DNA of 64,000 bases from Palsa-883 sp963826975. Lineage in GTDB: Bacteria > Pseudomonadota > Alphaproteobacteria > Acetobacterales > Acetobacteraceae. The stretch is from assembly GCA_963826975.1 (NCBI GenBank), contig CAWGZJ010000033.1, positions 124,001 to 188,000 on the forward strand. The letters run 5' to 3'. This document shows, piece after piece, positions 9,775 to 18,782 of the stretch. The position numbers and the translations under genes were made by a program. A model generated the notes under the pieces. It did not search any database. It was not told where the DNA came from and saw only the letters and a program-made list of their open reading frames with translations. Numbering within the stretch: the stretch's first letter is position 1; each line of letters begins with the position of its first letter.

Positions 9775-10993
9775 GGGGGCCAGCAGCGCACCCCATCGCG
9801 ATCGTGGCAGGCGGAACCGGCGGGCATTTCTTCCCGCTGAGGCCCTGGCGAGCGAACTGATCGGACGCGGCCAACGCATCGTGCTGCTGTGCGATGCGCG
9901 CTCGGCCGGGTTGCGCAGCCCGGTCTTCGCCGGCCATGAGCGCTTTGTCATCCACGGCGCCGGGATCGCCGGGCGCGGGGTACTGCGCGGCGCCACGGCA
10001 ATCGCCGCTCTCGCCCGCGGCGTCGTCCAGGCGCGCGGCATCCTCGCGCGGCTCGACCTTGCCGCGATGGTCGCGTTCGGCGGCTACCCGTCAGTCGCAC
10101 CGGTGCTGGGGGCGCGGCTCCTGCGCCGCCAGCACCGCGTGTACGACCGCGCGCCGGTTATCCTGCACGAGCAGAACGCGGTGCTCGGCCGCGCCAACCG
10201 CTTCCTGGCACGGCACGCCGACCTGGTGGCGCTGAGTTTCGCGGCCACCGAGGGCGTGCGGACCGGCACCGCAACGATCGTGACGGGCAACCCCGTCCGT
10301 TCCGACATCGCGGCACTCGGCGAGCAGGCCTACGCGCCGCCGAACCACCCCCAGGCCGGCGGCACGGTGCGTCTGCTGGTGCTCGGCGGTTCGCTCGGCG
10401 CGCGCGTGTTCAGCGACGTCGTGCCCGAAGCGGTTGCCGCATTGTCGCCGGAACTGCGTGCGCGCCTGTCGATCGTGCAGCAGTGCCGGCCGGAAGACCT
10501 TGATCGCGTCCGCGCCGCCTACACACGCAGCACCGTCGCGGCTGAGTTGGGGGCGTTCTTCCCCAATGTGGCCGATCGGCTGGCCGCCGCGCATCTGGTG
10601 ATCTCGCGCGCCGGTGCTTCTTCCGTCGCCGAACTGGCGGTCGCCGGCCGGCCGGCGATCCTCGTTCCGCTACCGAATGCAATCGACGATCATCAAAGCG
10701 CCAACGCGCGCGCGTTGATCGCCGCCCGCGGAGCCTCGGCCATTGCTCAGCACGACCTGACGCCGGCGACCTTGGCCGAGCAGTTGGCGCTGCTGCTGGA
10801 GCATCCCGACATGCTGGCCCATGCCGCGAGCGCCGCCCGCGGCGCCGCCCGCGCCGATGCCGCAGCGCGCCTGGCCGATCTGGTCTGCTCGCTCATGCGC
10901 CAGGAGGCGTCCGCCTCGAAGACATCACCGTCGAGCACTGGACCGTCAAGCGATGGGCTGTCCAGCCACGGGCAAACGGGGAGGGGGCCATGA
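9771..10993 (+). CDS. murG: Lipid II synthase MurG, with an apparent one-base frameshift
   Basis: MurG transfers GlcNAc to lipid I at the inner face of the membrane. The frame from ATG 9771 encodes the N-terminal loop GGTGGHFFP and then breaks at about 9834-9838. The rest of MurG continues in the next frame from there. Adding one G to make CCGGCTGAG restores FFPAEALASEL, the expected helix. Later motifs are complete: EQNAVLGRANR, TGNPVR, LVLGGSLGARVFSDVVP and SRAGASSVAELA. As murG is essential and nothing else looks decayed, a sequence error is more likely than a mutation. The C-terminal tail has a Ser/Gly/Pro repeat. The stop overlaps murC (ATGA). Confidence 0.92.
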
Positions 10994-12447
10994 GGGCGCT
11001 GCCACTCTCGATCGGCACCATTCATTTCGTCGGCATCGGCGGCATCGGCATGTCCGGCATTGCCGAGGTGCTGAACACGCTCGGCTACCGCGTGCAGGGC
11101 ACCGACATCGCGGACTCCGCCAATGTGAAGCGCCTGCGCGAGGCCGGCGTGACGGTGATCATCGGCCATGACGCCGCCAATCTCGGCGATGCCCAGGTGG
11201 TGGTCGTTTCGTCCGCGGTGAAGCGCGACAACCCCGAGGTCGCGGCGGCGCGCGCCCAGCTCATTCCGGTGGTGCGCCGCGCCGAGATGCTGGCCGAGCT
11301 GATGCGGCTGAAATGGTCGATCGCGATCGGCGGCACGCACGGCAAGACCACCACCACCAGCCTGGTCGCGGCGGTGCTGGAAGCGGCGAAGCTGGATCCC
11401 ACCGTGATCAACGGCGGCATCATCAACGCCTACGGCAGCAACACGCGGCTCGGCGCCGGCGAGTGGATGGTGGTGGAGGCCGATGAAAGCGACGGCAGCT
11501 TCCTGCGCCTGCCGGCGGTGATCGCCGTCGTCACCAACATGGACGCCGAGCATCTGGATCACTGGGGCACCGCCGAGGCCATGCTGGCGGGCTACGACCA
11601 GTTCGTCTCCAACATTCCATTCTACGGTTTCGCGGTGCTGTGCATCGACCATCCGGCGGTGCAGCAGATGATCCCGCGCCTGTCGGATCATCGCATCGTC
11701 ACCTACGGCTTCTCGCCGCAGGCCGATGTGCGGGCGGACCGCATCAGCACCGATCGTTCCGGTGCCACGTTCGACGTCGTGGTCACTGACCGCGCGAACA
11801 AGCGGGAACGCAAGCTGGGACCGTTCCGCCTGCCGATGCTGGGCCAGCACAACGTGCAGAATGCACTGGCGGCGATCGCGGTGGGCGTCGAGATGGACAT
11901 CGACGACGCCACGCTGCGCGGCGCGCTGCTGGCGTTCCGCGGCGTCAAGCGCCGCTTCACCAAGACCGGCGAGACCGGCGGCATCACCGTGATCGACGAT
12001 TACGGCCATCACCCGGTGGAGATCGCCGCGGTGCTGAAGGCGGCACGCCAGGCCGGCGCGCGCGATGTGATCGCGGTGGTGCAGCCGCATCGCTATTCGC
12101 GCCTGAATTCGCTGTTCAACGAGTTCTGCACCTGCATGAACGACGCCGGCACGGTGATCGTTGCCGATGTGTATCCCGCCGGAGAGAGCCCGATCTCCGG
12201 CGTGCACCGCGACGCGCTGGTCGAGGGATTGCGCGCGCGCGGCCACCGCAGCGTGGTGCCGCTGCCCAGCCCTGGGCGCTTGGCCGAAATGGTGCACGCG
12301 ATGGCCAAGTCCGGCGACTTCGTCGTCTGCCTCGGCGCCGGTTCGATCACGCAATGGGCCGCCACGCTGCCGGCCGAGTTGGCGGTGTTGCAGGCCAGCG
12401 CCGGACCGGCCGGTTCCGCTCGCCGTGCGCTAGGAAACGGGCGATGA
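10990..12447 (+). CDS. murC: UDP-MurNAc:L-alanine ligase MurC
   Basis: MurC adds L-alanine to UDP-MurNAc, the first amino acid step of the precursor. The N-terminal Rossmann motif HFVGIGGIGMSGIAE and the ATP loop G115-T-H-G-K-T are clear, as are EADESDGSFL and the C-terminal DDYGHHPVEI motif. The length of 485 residues is normal. The ATG at 10990 overlaps the murG stop and the TGA overlaps murB, so it belongs to the same transcript. Confidence 0.96.
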   Translation: MRALPLSIGTIHFVGIGGIGMSGIAEVLNTLGYRVQGTDIADSANVKRLREAGVTVIIGHDAANLGDAQVVVVSSAVKRDNPEVAAARAQLIPVVRRAEMLAELMRLKWSIAIGGTHGKTTTTSLVAAVLEAAKLDPTVINGGIINAYGSNTRLGAGEWMVVEADESDGSFLRLPAVIAVVTNMDAEHLDHWGTAEAMLAGYDQFVSNIPFYGFAVLCIDHPAVQQMIPRLSDHRIVTYGFSPQADVRADRISTDRSGATFDVVVTDRANKRERKLGPFRLPMLGQHNVQNALAAIAVGVEMDIDDATLRGALLAFRGVKRRFTKTGETGGITVIDDYGHHPVEIAAVLKAARQAGARDVIAVVQPHRYSRLNSLFNEFCTCMNDAGTVIVADVYPAGESPISGVHRDALVEGLRARGHRSVVPLPSPGRLAEMVHAMAKSGDFVVCLGAGSITQWAATLPAELAVLQASAGPAGSARRALGNGR

Positions 12448-13394
12448 TGGCAGCCCCCATCAGCCAGGGTTTGATTGATACGCTGCCGCCGTTGCACGGG
12501 CGGGCGCAGGCGAACGCGCCATTGGCGCCGTTCACCTGGTTCCGCGCCGGCGGCGCCGCGGAGGTGCTGATCCGCCCGGCCGACCAGGCCGACCTTGCGC
12601 AATTCCTTGCAGCGCTGCCACGTGACCTGCCGATGCATGTGCTCGGTGCGTGCTCCAACCTGATCATCCGCGACGGCGGACTGCCTGGCATCACCGTCCG
12701 GTTGGCGCGCGGCTTCAACGCGGTCACCGTCGAGGCTGACGGCGTGGTGACCGGTGCCGCGGCGTTGGATGTCACGGTGGCGGAACATGCGGCCGCCGCC
12801 GGGTTGACCGGCGTTGAATTCCTGTCCGGCATTCCCGGAACGATCGGCGGCGCGGTGGCAATGAACGCCGGCGCCTACGGCGGCGACGTCGCCAGTGTGC
12901 TCGACTGGGCGGAGATCGTGTCGCGTGAAGGCAGCGCGCGGCGCATGAGCGCGGCCGATCTCGCTTTCGCCTATCGTCATGCGGGCCTGCCGGCGGGCGC
13001 GGTGGTCACGCGGGCCCGGCTGCGCGCCCGGCGCGGCGCGCCCGCGGCCATCGCGGCACGCATGGCGGAGATCCGGGCGGCGCGCGAGGCGTCGCAGCCG
13101 GTTCGCGCCCGCACCGGCGGGTCCACCTTCCGCAATCCGGCGCCCGGGGTCAGTTCGCTGAAGGCGTGGGAGCTGATCGACGCGGCCGGCTGTCGCGGAC
13201 TGACGCGCGGCGGCGCGGTTGTTTCAGACAAACACTGCAACTTCCTGATCAATGCCGGCGGCGCAACGGCCGCCGATCTGGAAGGTCTGGGCGAGGAAGT
13301 CCGCCGGCGCGTGTTCGCCACGTCAGGTGTGTCGTTGGACTGGGAGATCCATCGCATCGGCGTCCCGGCGCGCGGCCCGGAGGTGGTGGCGTGA
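12444..13394 (+). CDS. murB: UDP-N-acetylenolpyruvoylglucosamine reductase MurB
   Basis: MurB is the FAD enzyme that reduces UDP-GlcNAc-enolpyruvate to UDP-MurNAc with NADPH. The FAD-binding stretches CSNLIIRDGGLPG and SGIPGTIGGAVAMNAGAYGG are present. The GGSTFRNP motif supplies the conserved serine proton donor, and the C-terminal glutamate lies in LDWEIHRIG. The ATG at 12444 overlaps the murC stop (ATGATG, so 12447 is also possible) and gives 316 residues. It ends in a GTGA junction with ddlB. Confidence 0.95.
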   Translation: MMAAPISQGLIDTLPPLHGRAQANAPLAPFTWFRAGGAAEVLIRPADQADLAQFLAALPRDLPMHVLGACSNLIIRDGGLPGITVRLARGFNAVTVEADGVVTGAAALDVTVAEHAAAAGLTGVEFLSGIPGTIGGAVAMNAGAYGGDVASVLDWAEIVSREGSARRMSAADLAFAYRHAGLPAGAVVTRARLRARRGAPAAIAARMAEIRAAREASQPVRARTGGSTFRNPAPGVSSLKAWELIDAAGCRGLTRGGAVVSDKHCNFLINAGGATAADLEGLGEEVRRRVFATSGVSLDWEIHRIGVPARGPEVVA

Positions 13395-14359
13395 GCGGGA
13401 TCCGTTTACCTCGCCCGGAAGCGGGAGAGGTATGCCCGCGGCGGAACGTCGCAGTGCTCTACGGTGGCTTCTCCGCCGAACGCGAGGTCAGCCTCTCCTC
13501 CGGCCTCCAGGTAATCGCCGCGCTGCGCAGCGCCGGCTTCAACGTCACCCCGATCGAGGTCGCCGACGACCTTGGCGCGGTCATCGCCGCCCTGGCTCCG
13601 CGCCCCGACGCGGTGTTCAACGCGCTGCACGGCCGCTTCGGCGAGGACGGCGCGATCCAGGGCGTGCTCGACTGGCTGGCGATCCCGTATACGCATTCCG
13701 GCGTCCGCGCTTCGGCCCTGGCAATGGACAAGCAAGCCGCCAAGGCGGTGTTCGCCGCGCACGGGTTGCCTGTCGCGCAAGGCCGCGTCGTGCCGGTCGA
13801 CGAACTGGAAGACCGTGACCCGCTGCCGCTGCCCTACGTGATCAAGCCGGTCAACGAAGGTTCCTCGGTCGGCGTCGAGATCATCCGCAAGGGCGACAAC
13901 CGCCGCGCCGAGGTAGCCCGCGCTTGGCGCTTCGGCGCCGCCGCGCTGGTCGAGGAATACATCCCCGGCCGCGAGCTGACCGTCGGCGTGATGGGCGAGC
14001 GCGCGCTCGCGGTCACCGAGATCCTCGCCGACGCCGGTGTCTTCTACGACTACGAGTCGAAATACGCTGATGGCGGCTCGCGTCATATCATTCCGGCTAC
14101 GGTGCATCCGGGCGCCTACGCACACGCGCTCGACGTCGCATTGGCGGCGCATCGCGCGCTGGGCTGCCGCGGCGCGACACGCTGCGACTTCCGATACGAC
14201 GACACCGCCGGCGAACCGGGCCGCCTGGTGCTGCTGGAGATCAACACGCAACCCGGGCTGACACCGACCTCGCTGTTGCCGGAACAGGCGGCGCATCTCG
14301 GCATCGATTTTCCCGCGCTGTGCGCCTGGATGGTGGAGCAGGCCGCATGCCGCGCGTGA
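13391..14359 (+). CDS. ddlB: D-alanine-D-alanine ligase
   Basis: This ATP-grasp enzyme makes the D-Ala-D-Ala dipeptide used by MurF. The GTG at 13391 overlaps the murB stop. Key segments are VLYGGFSAEREVSLSSG, HGRFGEDGAIQG, YTHSGVRASALAMDK, the ATP-grasp lysine region VIKPVNEGSSVGV, and the metal-binding LLEINTQPGLTPTSLLPEQA. The first 17 residues are encoded by bases that resemble a repeat fragment (ctcgcccggaagcgggagag at 13410-13429), so the N-terminal extension may be repeat-derived. The 322-residue length is normal. The 3' end overlaps ftsQ by 13 bases. Confidence 0.96.
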   Translation: MSGIRLPRPEAGEVCPRRNVAVLYGGFSAEREVSLSSGLQVIAALRSAGFNVTPIEVADDLGAVIAALAPRPDAVFNALHGRFGEDGAIQGVLDWLAIPYTHSGVRASALAMDKQAAKAVFAAHGLPVAQGRVVPVDELEDRDPLPLPYVIKPVNEGSSVGVEIIRKGDNRRAEVARAWRFGAAALVEEYIPGRELTVGVMGERALAVTEILADAGVFYDYESKYADGGSRHIIPATVHPGAYAHALDVALAAHRALGCRGATRCDFRYDDTAGEPGRLVLLEINTQPGLTPTSLLPEQAAHLGIDFPALCAWMVEQAACRA

Positions 14360-15234
14360 CCCGCCGCCCCAGCAATTCGGTCAACGACCGGCCGGCGCGA
14401 CTGCGGTTGCTGCTGCGGCGCGGTTGGCGCCTGCTGCGTCCGGCCGGTTGGCTCGGTCTTGCCTGCGTGCTGCTGCTGGGTGGGGCTGTCGCGTTGCACA
14501 TGTTGTCCCCGGGCGGGTCCCAGGGGGGCGGGGTGGGCGGCGCGACGGGCGGCTCGCTCAGTTCACTGCGCGAGCGTATCGGCAATGCCACCGCGGCGCT
14601 GGGGCTGCGCGTCAACGACATCATCATCCAGGGCCGCGCCAACACGCCGGAGCCGCTGCTGCGCGCCGCGCTCGGCATCTCCAAGGGCGATCCGATCCTG
14701 GGCTTCTCGCTCGAAGCCGCGCGCCAGAATGTCGAGAAACTGTCCTGGGTGGATCAGGCAACGATCGAGCGGCGGCTGCCCGACACCGTTGTGGTGCAGC
14801 TTGTCGAGCGGCGGCCGTTCGCGATCTGGCAGAACCAGGGCAGATTTTTGCTGATCGACCGCGACGGCCAGGTGGTGACCAACGAGGACGTCGCGCAGTT
14901 CCGGCAACTGCCGCTGGTGGTCGGCCCGGGCGCACCGGGTGCCGCGACGCCGTTGATCGATGCGATGATGAATCATCCCGACCTGATGGCGCGGCTGGTC
15001 GCCGCTGTGCGCGTGGCCGAGCGGCGCTGGAACCTGCAGCTTCGCGGCGGCATGAGCGTGATGCTGCCGGAGGGTCACGAGGCGGCGGCTATCGATCGGC
15101 TGATGACGCTGCAGCAGGACCATGCGCTGCTCGACCGCCCGCTGGAGGTGGTCGACCTGCGCCTGCCGGACCGGCTCGTGTTGCGCCCGCATATCGATCC
15201 GGCCGCCGATCCCACAACGAAGAAGCCGACATGA
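14347..15234 (+). CDS. ftsQ: Cell division protein FtsQ
   Basis: FtsQ is the single-pass inner-membrane protein that links early and late divisome parts through FtsB and FtsL. The ATG at 14347 overlaps the end of ddlB and gives 295 residues. A cytoplasmic Arg-rich N-terminus is followed by one membrane segment (about residues 35-55) and a POTRA domain containing VNDIIIQGRANTPEPLLRAAL, then the beta domain with LPDTVVVQLVERRPFAIWQ. The gene is followed by an inverted-repeat element instead of running straight into ftsA. Confidence 0.93.
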   Translation: MPRVTRRPSNSVNDRPARLRLLLRRGWRLLRPAGWLGLACVLLLGGAVALHMLSPGGSQGGGVGGATGGSLSSLRERIGNATAALGLRVNDIIIQGRANTPEPLLRAALGISKGDPILGFSLEAARQNVEKLSWVDQATIERRLPDTVVVQLVERRPFAIWQNQGRFLLIDRDGQVVTNEDVAQFRQLPLVVGPGAPGAATPLIDAMMNHPDLMARLVAAVRVAERRWNLQLRGGMSVMLPEGHEAAAIDRLMTLQQDHALLDRPLEVVDLRLPDRLVLRPHIDPAADPTTKKPT

Positions 15235-15267
15235 GCGGGACGCGCAAGGACATGGGCGGGGGGAATT

Positions 15268-15382
15268 CTCCCCCTCCCCTTGAGGGAGGGGGCTGGGGGG
15301 AGGGGTCGGTGCCAGGACCCGCACCGCAGCTTCCCGCGCACCAACCCCTCCCCCCAACCCCCTCCCGCAAGGGGAGGGGGAG
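15268..15382. repeat. Inverted-repeat element, short form (115 bp), between ftsQ and ftsA
   Basis: The element has arms of about 39 bp: left 15268-15306, beginning CTCCCCCTCCCCTTGAGGGA, and right 15343-15382, the near-perfect reverse complement. The inner 36 bp (GGTGCCAGGAC...GCGCACC) resemble the interiors of the elements at 49884, 54716 and 60949. It lies inside the division gene cluster yet interrupts no gene. The strong foldback could affect mRNA stability or termination between ftsQ and ftsA. The related copy at 44012-44430 carries a nuclease gene between the same arms. Confidence 0.85.
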
Positions 15383-15406
15383 TATTCCTCCCCCCCGGCC
15401 GCCGCC

Positions 15407-16720
15407 ATGAATGACATGTCGCGCCGGCTGCTGCCGCCGAAAAGCGAGCCCGAGGAGCCCTCGCGCTCGCGCCACCACCGCGCGGGTCCGTTCGGCGTGC
15501 TGGATATCGGCACCACCAAGGTGGCCTGCCTGATCGGACGCACCGAAAGCGACGGATCCCTGCGCGTGCTCGGCTTCGGCTGGCAGCGCGGACGCGGCGT
15601 GCGCGCCGGCGGCATCGTCGATATCGAGGATGCCGAGCGCGCCATCCGCGCCGCGGTCGGCCAGGCCGAGGACATGGCCGACACCAGGCTGCGCGCCGTC
15701 ACCGTGAACCTGTCCTGCGGCCAGCCCGACTCGCGGCTGTTCAACGTGCAGTGGCCGATCGGCAATGCCGCCGCCGGCGGGCGCGTCGTGGTCAACCAGG
15801 ATATCCGCCGCGTAATGATCGAGGCGCGCGACCGCTCGGAATCCGAGGGCCGTGAAGTGCTCCACTCCCTGCCGCTGTCCTTCATGGTCGACACCACCGA
15901 CCATGTTGCCGACCCGCGCGGGCTGTATTGCTCGACCCTGACGGCGCGGCTGCACATCGTCGATGCGGCGTCCTCGGCGCTGCGCACGCTGGGCGCCTGC
16001 ATCGCGCGTTGCGACCTGGACATCGCCGAGGTGGTCTCCGCGCCGATGGCGGCCGGCCTCGCCACGCTGGTGGAAGACGAGCGCGACATGGGGGCCACCG
16101 TCATCGACATGGGCGGCGGCACCACCGGCGTCGCGGTGTTCGCCGAGGGCCAGTTGCTGCACACCGCGCAACTGCCGATCGGCGGCATGCACATCACCAG
16201 CGACCTGGCGCGCGAACTGGTCACCACCGTGGCGCACGCGGAACGAATGAAGACGCTGCACGGCAACGCGCAGTCCTGCGCCGACGACGAGCGCGAGTTC
16301 CTGACCGTGCCGCTGGTCGGCGAGGACGAGCACCAGTTCGCCAAGGTGCCGCGCAGCATGGTGGTGAACGTCGTCCGCCCGCGCGTCGAGGAGATCTTCC
16401 AATTGGTGCACGACCGGCTCGAATCCGCCGGCCTGATGCGCGCAATGGGCGCACGCATCGTGCTGACCGGCGGGGCCTGCCAGCTTGCCGGTGTGCGCGA
16501 GATGGCGGCGCACATGCTGAACAAGCCGGTGCGACTCGGCCGGCCATTCGCGCTGCGCGGGCTGCCCGACAGTGCCTCGGGTCCGGCCTTCGCCACCGCG
16601 GCGGGCCTGCTGGCCTGGGCCGCCGGGGCCGGCCGCACACTGCAAGACATCGATCTCGATCCGGACACGCCGACGGGACCGTTCCGCCGGCTCATCAGAT
16701 ACCTGAAGGAGCGCTTCTGA
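15407..16720 (+). CDS. ftsA: Cell division protein FtsA
   Basis: FtsA is the actin-like ATPase that anchors FtsZ to the membrane. The phosphate-1 loop LDIGTTKVACLIG lies near residues 29-41, the phosphate-2 motif VIDMGGGTTGVAVF in the middle, and the adenosine motif VLTGGACQLAGV towards the end. The C-terminal FRRLIRYLKERF looks like the amphipathic membrane-targeting helix. The length of 437 residues is typical. It is separated from ftsZ by 166 bases that could hold a promoter, but I see no clear consensus there. Confidence 0.96.
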   Translation: MNDMSRRLLPPKSEPEEPSRSRHHRAGPFGVLDIGTTKVACLIGRTESDGSLRVLGFGWQRGRGVRAGGIVDIEDAERAIRAAVGQAEDMADTRLRAVTVNLSCGQPDSRLFNVQWPIGNAAAGGRVVVNQDIRRVMIEARDRSESEGREVLHSLPLSFMVDTTDHVADPRGLYCSTLTARLHIVDAASSALRTLGACIARCDLDIAEVVSAPMAAGLATLVEDERDMGATVIDMGGGTTGVAVFAEGQLLHTAQLPIGGMHITSDLARELVTTVAHAERMKTLHGNAQSCADDEREFLTVPLVGEDEHQFAKVPRSMVVNVVRPRVEEIFQLVHDRLESAGLMRAMGARIVLTGGACQLAGVREMAAHMLNKPVRLGRPFALRGLPDSASGPAFATAAGLLAWAAGAGRTLQDIDLDPDTPTGPFRRLIRYLKERF

Positions 16721-16886
16721 TGCCGCAGGTTCCTCATCACTGCGCGCGCGATCCTAGTCGCTGCGCGTGCTGGCCCCATCGCCGCGCGCTCCGGCCAAAC
16801 CACTCCGCGCGAGAATGCCAAATAAAATCTCCGGCATCGCACAACGACCACTTCACCGAATCGAAGCTCTTGGGGGAGAAGACCGC

Positions 16887-18602
16887 ATGACCCTGAATCT
16901 CACCGTGGTGCAACCCACGCACACCGACTTCACGCCCCGCATCACCGTCATCGGTGTCGGCGGCGGTGGAACCAACGCGGTCGACAACATGATCGCCGGC
17001 AACCTGCAGGGCGTGGAGTTCATTGTCGCCAACACCGACGCGCAGCAACTGATGCACAGCCGGGCGGATCGGCGCATCCAGCTTGGCCCGCACATCACGC
17101 AGGGCCTCGGCGCCGGCGCCAAGCCGGAGATCGGCCGTGCCGCCGCGGAAGAAGCGGCGGACGAACTGATGCGCCAACTCGACGGCGCGCACATGCTGTT
17201 CATCACCGCCGGCATGGGCGGCGGCACCGGCACCGGCGCGGCACCCGTGATCGCGCGCATGGCCAAGGAGCGCGGCATCCTGACGGTCGGCGTGGTGACG
17301 CGGCCGTTCGACTTCGAGGGCAAGCGCCGCCAGCGCGCCGCCGAGACCGGCATCGAGGAGTTGCAGCACTACGTCGACACGCTGATCGTCATTCCGAACC
17401 AGAACCTGTTCCGCATGGCAACCGAGCGCACCACCTGGCGCGATGCGTTCAAGATGGCCGACCAGGTGCTGTACATGGGCGTCCGCGGCGTCACCGACCT
17501 GATGATGGCGCCCGGCCTGGTCAACCTGGACTTCGCCGATATCCGCACGGTGATGGCCGCGATGGGCAAGGCGATGATGGGCACCGGCGAGGCGGAAGGC
17601 GACAACCGCGCCATCCGCGCCGCCGAGGCGGCGATCAACAATCCGCTGCTCGAAGACACCTCGATGTCCGGCGCGCGCGGCCTGCTGATCAACATCACCG
17701 GCGGCGACGACCTGACGCTGTACGAGGTCGACCAGGCGGCGAACCGCATCCGCGAGGAAGTGGACGACGAGGCCGAAATCATCTTCGGCTCGGCGATCGA
17801 CGAGTTGTTGCAGGGCAAGATCCGTGTCTCGGTGGTCGCCACCGGCATCGACACGCAGCCGGGGCAGCAGGTGCAGACGCCGCGGCTGAAGGTGGTTGGC
17901 GGCGAGGACCACATGCTCATCCCGCCGATGCAGCGTGAGGCCGGATACCTGCCCGCCGGCGCGGCCCAGGCGGGGTACGGCCAAGCCGGATATGCCCAAA
18001 CCGGTCATGCCCAGGCTGGCTTCGCATCGACGACGGCGCCGATCGCGCAGTTGCGCGCCACTGCCTCGGAGCAGTTTGCGGCGGACCCGATGGATCCCGG
18101 CGCGTCGGCGGACCCGGCGCAGGATCCGCTGGTGGGGCATGACGCCGCCCCGCAGCGCGTCGAGCCGACCCTGGCGCCGATGACCGAACAGGCGCCCCGC
18201 CAGCACGCCGCTCCATCACATGGCATGTCCGCGCCGCTTGCCACGCCGTCAGCTTCCTCGCAGTCGCCGAACGCGCCACCGCGCACCGCGCGCGGCCAGC
18301 CCAGCGGTCTGTTCGCGCCAGCGCAGCACGCCGCCCCAGCCAGCCGCGCGCCGACCTCGCACGTGCCGAGCACCGAGATCGCGCGCTCGCTGTTTGGCCG
18401 GGTCACTGGTGTGTTCGGCTTCCGCCAGGCCGCGGAGCCCGATACCCAGGAGTTGCCGCCCGCCCCGGTGGCGCATGAGCCGCCCGCCGGCGAGCAGATG
18501 CGTCCCACCGTCCGGCAGACCACCGCGGAGGACATCGGGATCGGCATTCCGAAGTTCCTGCTGCGCCAGACCTCGGGTGCGACGGCGCCACCGCGGCGGT
18601 AG
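16887..18602 (+). CDS. ftsZ: Cell division GTPase FtsZ with an extended linker
   Basis: FtsZ polymerises into the division ring. The ATG at 16887 is preferred because it follows a GGGGAG ribosome binding site and leads directly into ITVIGVGGGGTNAVDNM. The tubulin signature GGGTGTGAAPVIA is intact. After the GTPase core (to about residue 325) comes a disordered linker of about 220 residues, longer than in E. coli. It contains 15-base units encoding GYGQA/GYAQT/GHAQA at about 17950-18020. The C-terminal peptide GIPKFLLRQ, which binds FtsA, is conserved near residue 555. Long linkers are common in alphaproteobacterial FtsZ. Confidence 0.97.
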   Translation: MTLNLTVVQPTHTDFTPRITVIGVGGGGTNAVDNMIAGNLQGVEFIVANTDAQQLMHSRADRRIQLGPHITQGLGAGAKPEIGRAAAEEAADELMRQLDGAHMLFITAGMGGGTGTGAAPVIARMAKERGILTVGVVTRPFDFEGKRRQRAAETGIEELQHYVDTLIVIPNQNLFRMATERTTWRDAFKMADQVLYMGVRGVTDLMMAPGLVNLDFADIRTVMAAMGKAMMGTGEAEGDNRAIRAAEAAINNPLLEDTSMSGARGLLINITGGDDLTLYEVDQAANRIREEVDDEAEIIFGSAIDELLQGKIRVSVVATGIDTQPGQQVQTPRLKVVGGEDHMLIPPMQREAGYLPAGAAQAGYGQAGYAQTGHAQAGFASTTAPIAQLRATASEQFAADPMDPGASADPAQDPLVGHDAAPQRVEPTLAPMTEQAPRQHAAPSHGMSAPLATPSASSQSPNAPPRTARGQPSGLFAPAQHAAPASRAPTSHVPSTEIARSLFGRVTGVFGFRQAAEPDTQELPPAPVAHEPPAGEQMRPTVRQTTAEDIGIGIPKFLLRQTSGATAPPRR

Positions 18603-18643
18603 CGGCCGCCTGGCTCCTGGTTTGCCCGCTGCTTCGCAACCGA

Positions 18644-18688
18644 ATTGTTGCAAGAACAAAGAGTTATACGGAAATACTCAGCAACAAT
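18644..18688. repeat. Nested inverted repeat in the ftsZ-lpxC gap
   Basis: ATTGTTGC (18644-18651) pairs with GCAACAAT (18681-18688), and inside it GAGT (18661-18664) pairs with ACTC (18676-18679). The 45-base stretch is AT-rich compared with its surroundings. It could be an operator, an mRNA foldback upstream of lpxC, or chance. No run of T follows, so it is not an intrinsic terminator. Confidence 0.35.
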
Positions 18689-18782
18689 CATTGACTGGTC
18701 AGGGGTGGCAAGGGCTGCGTAGGTTGTCCTCGGTCGCGAGTTGGTTTCGGATGCGGCCGTAGGCTGCGGGAGAAGCGACGCG

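Noticed and set aside
14563..16851. Minus-strand open frame spanning ftsQ and ftsA
   Set aside because: It crosses the inverted-repeat element and two genes with strong motifs on the other strand; no family resemblance.
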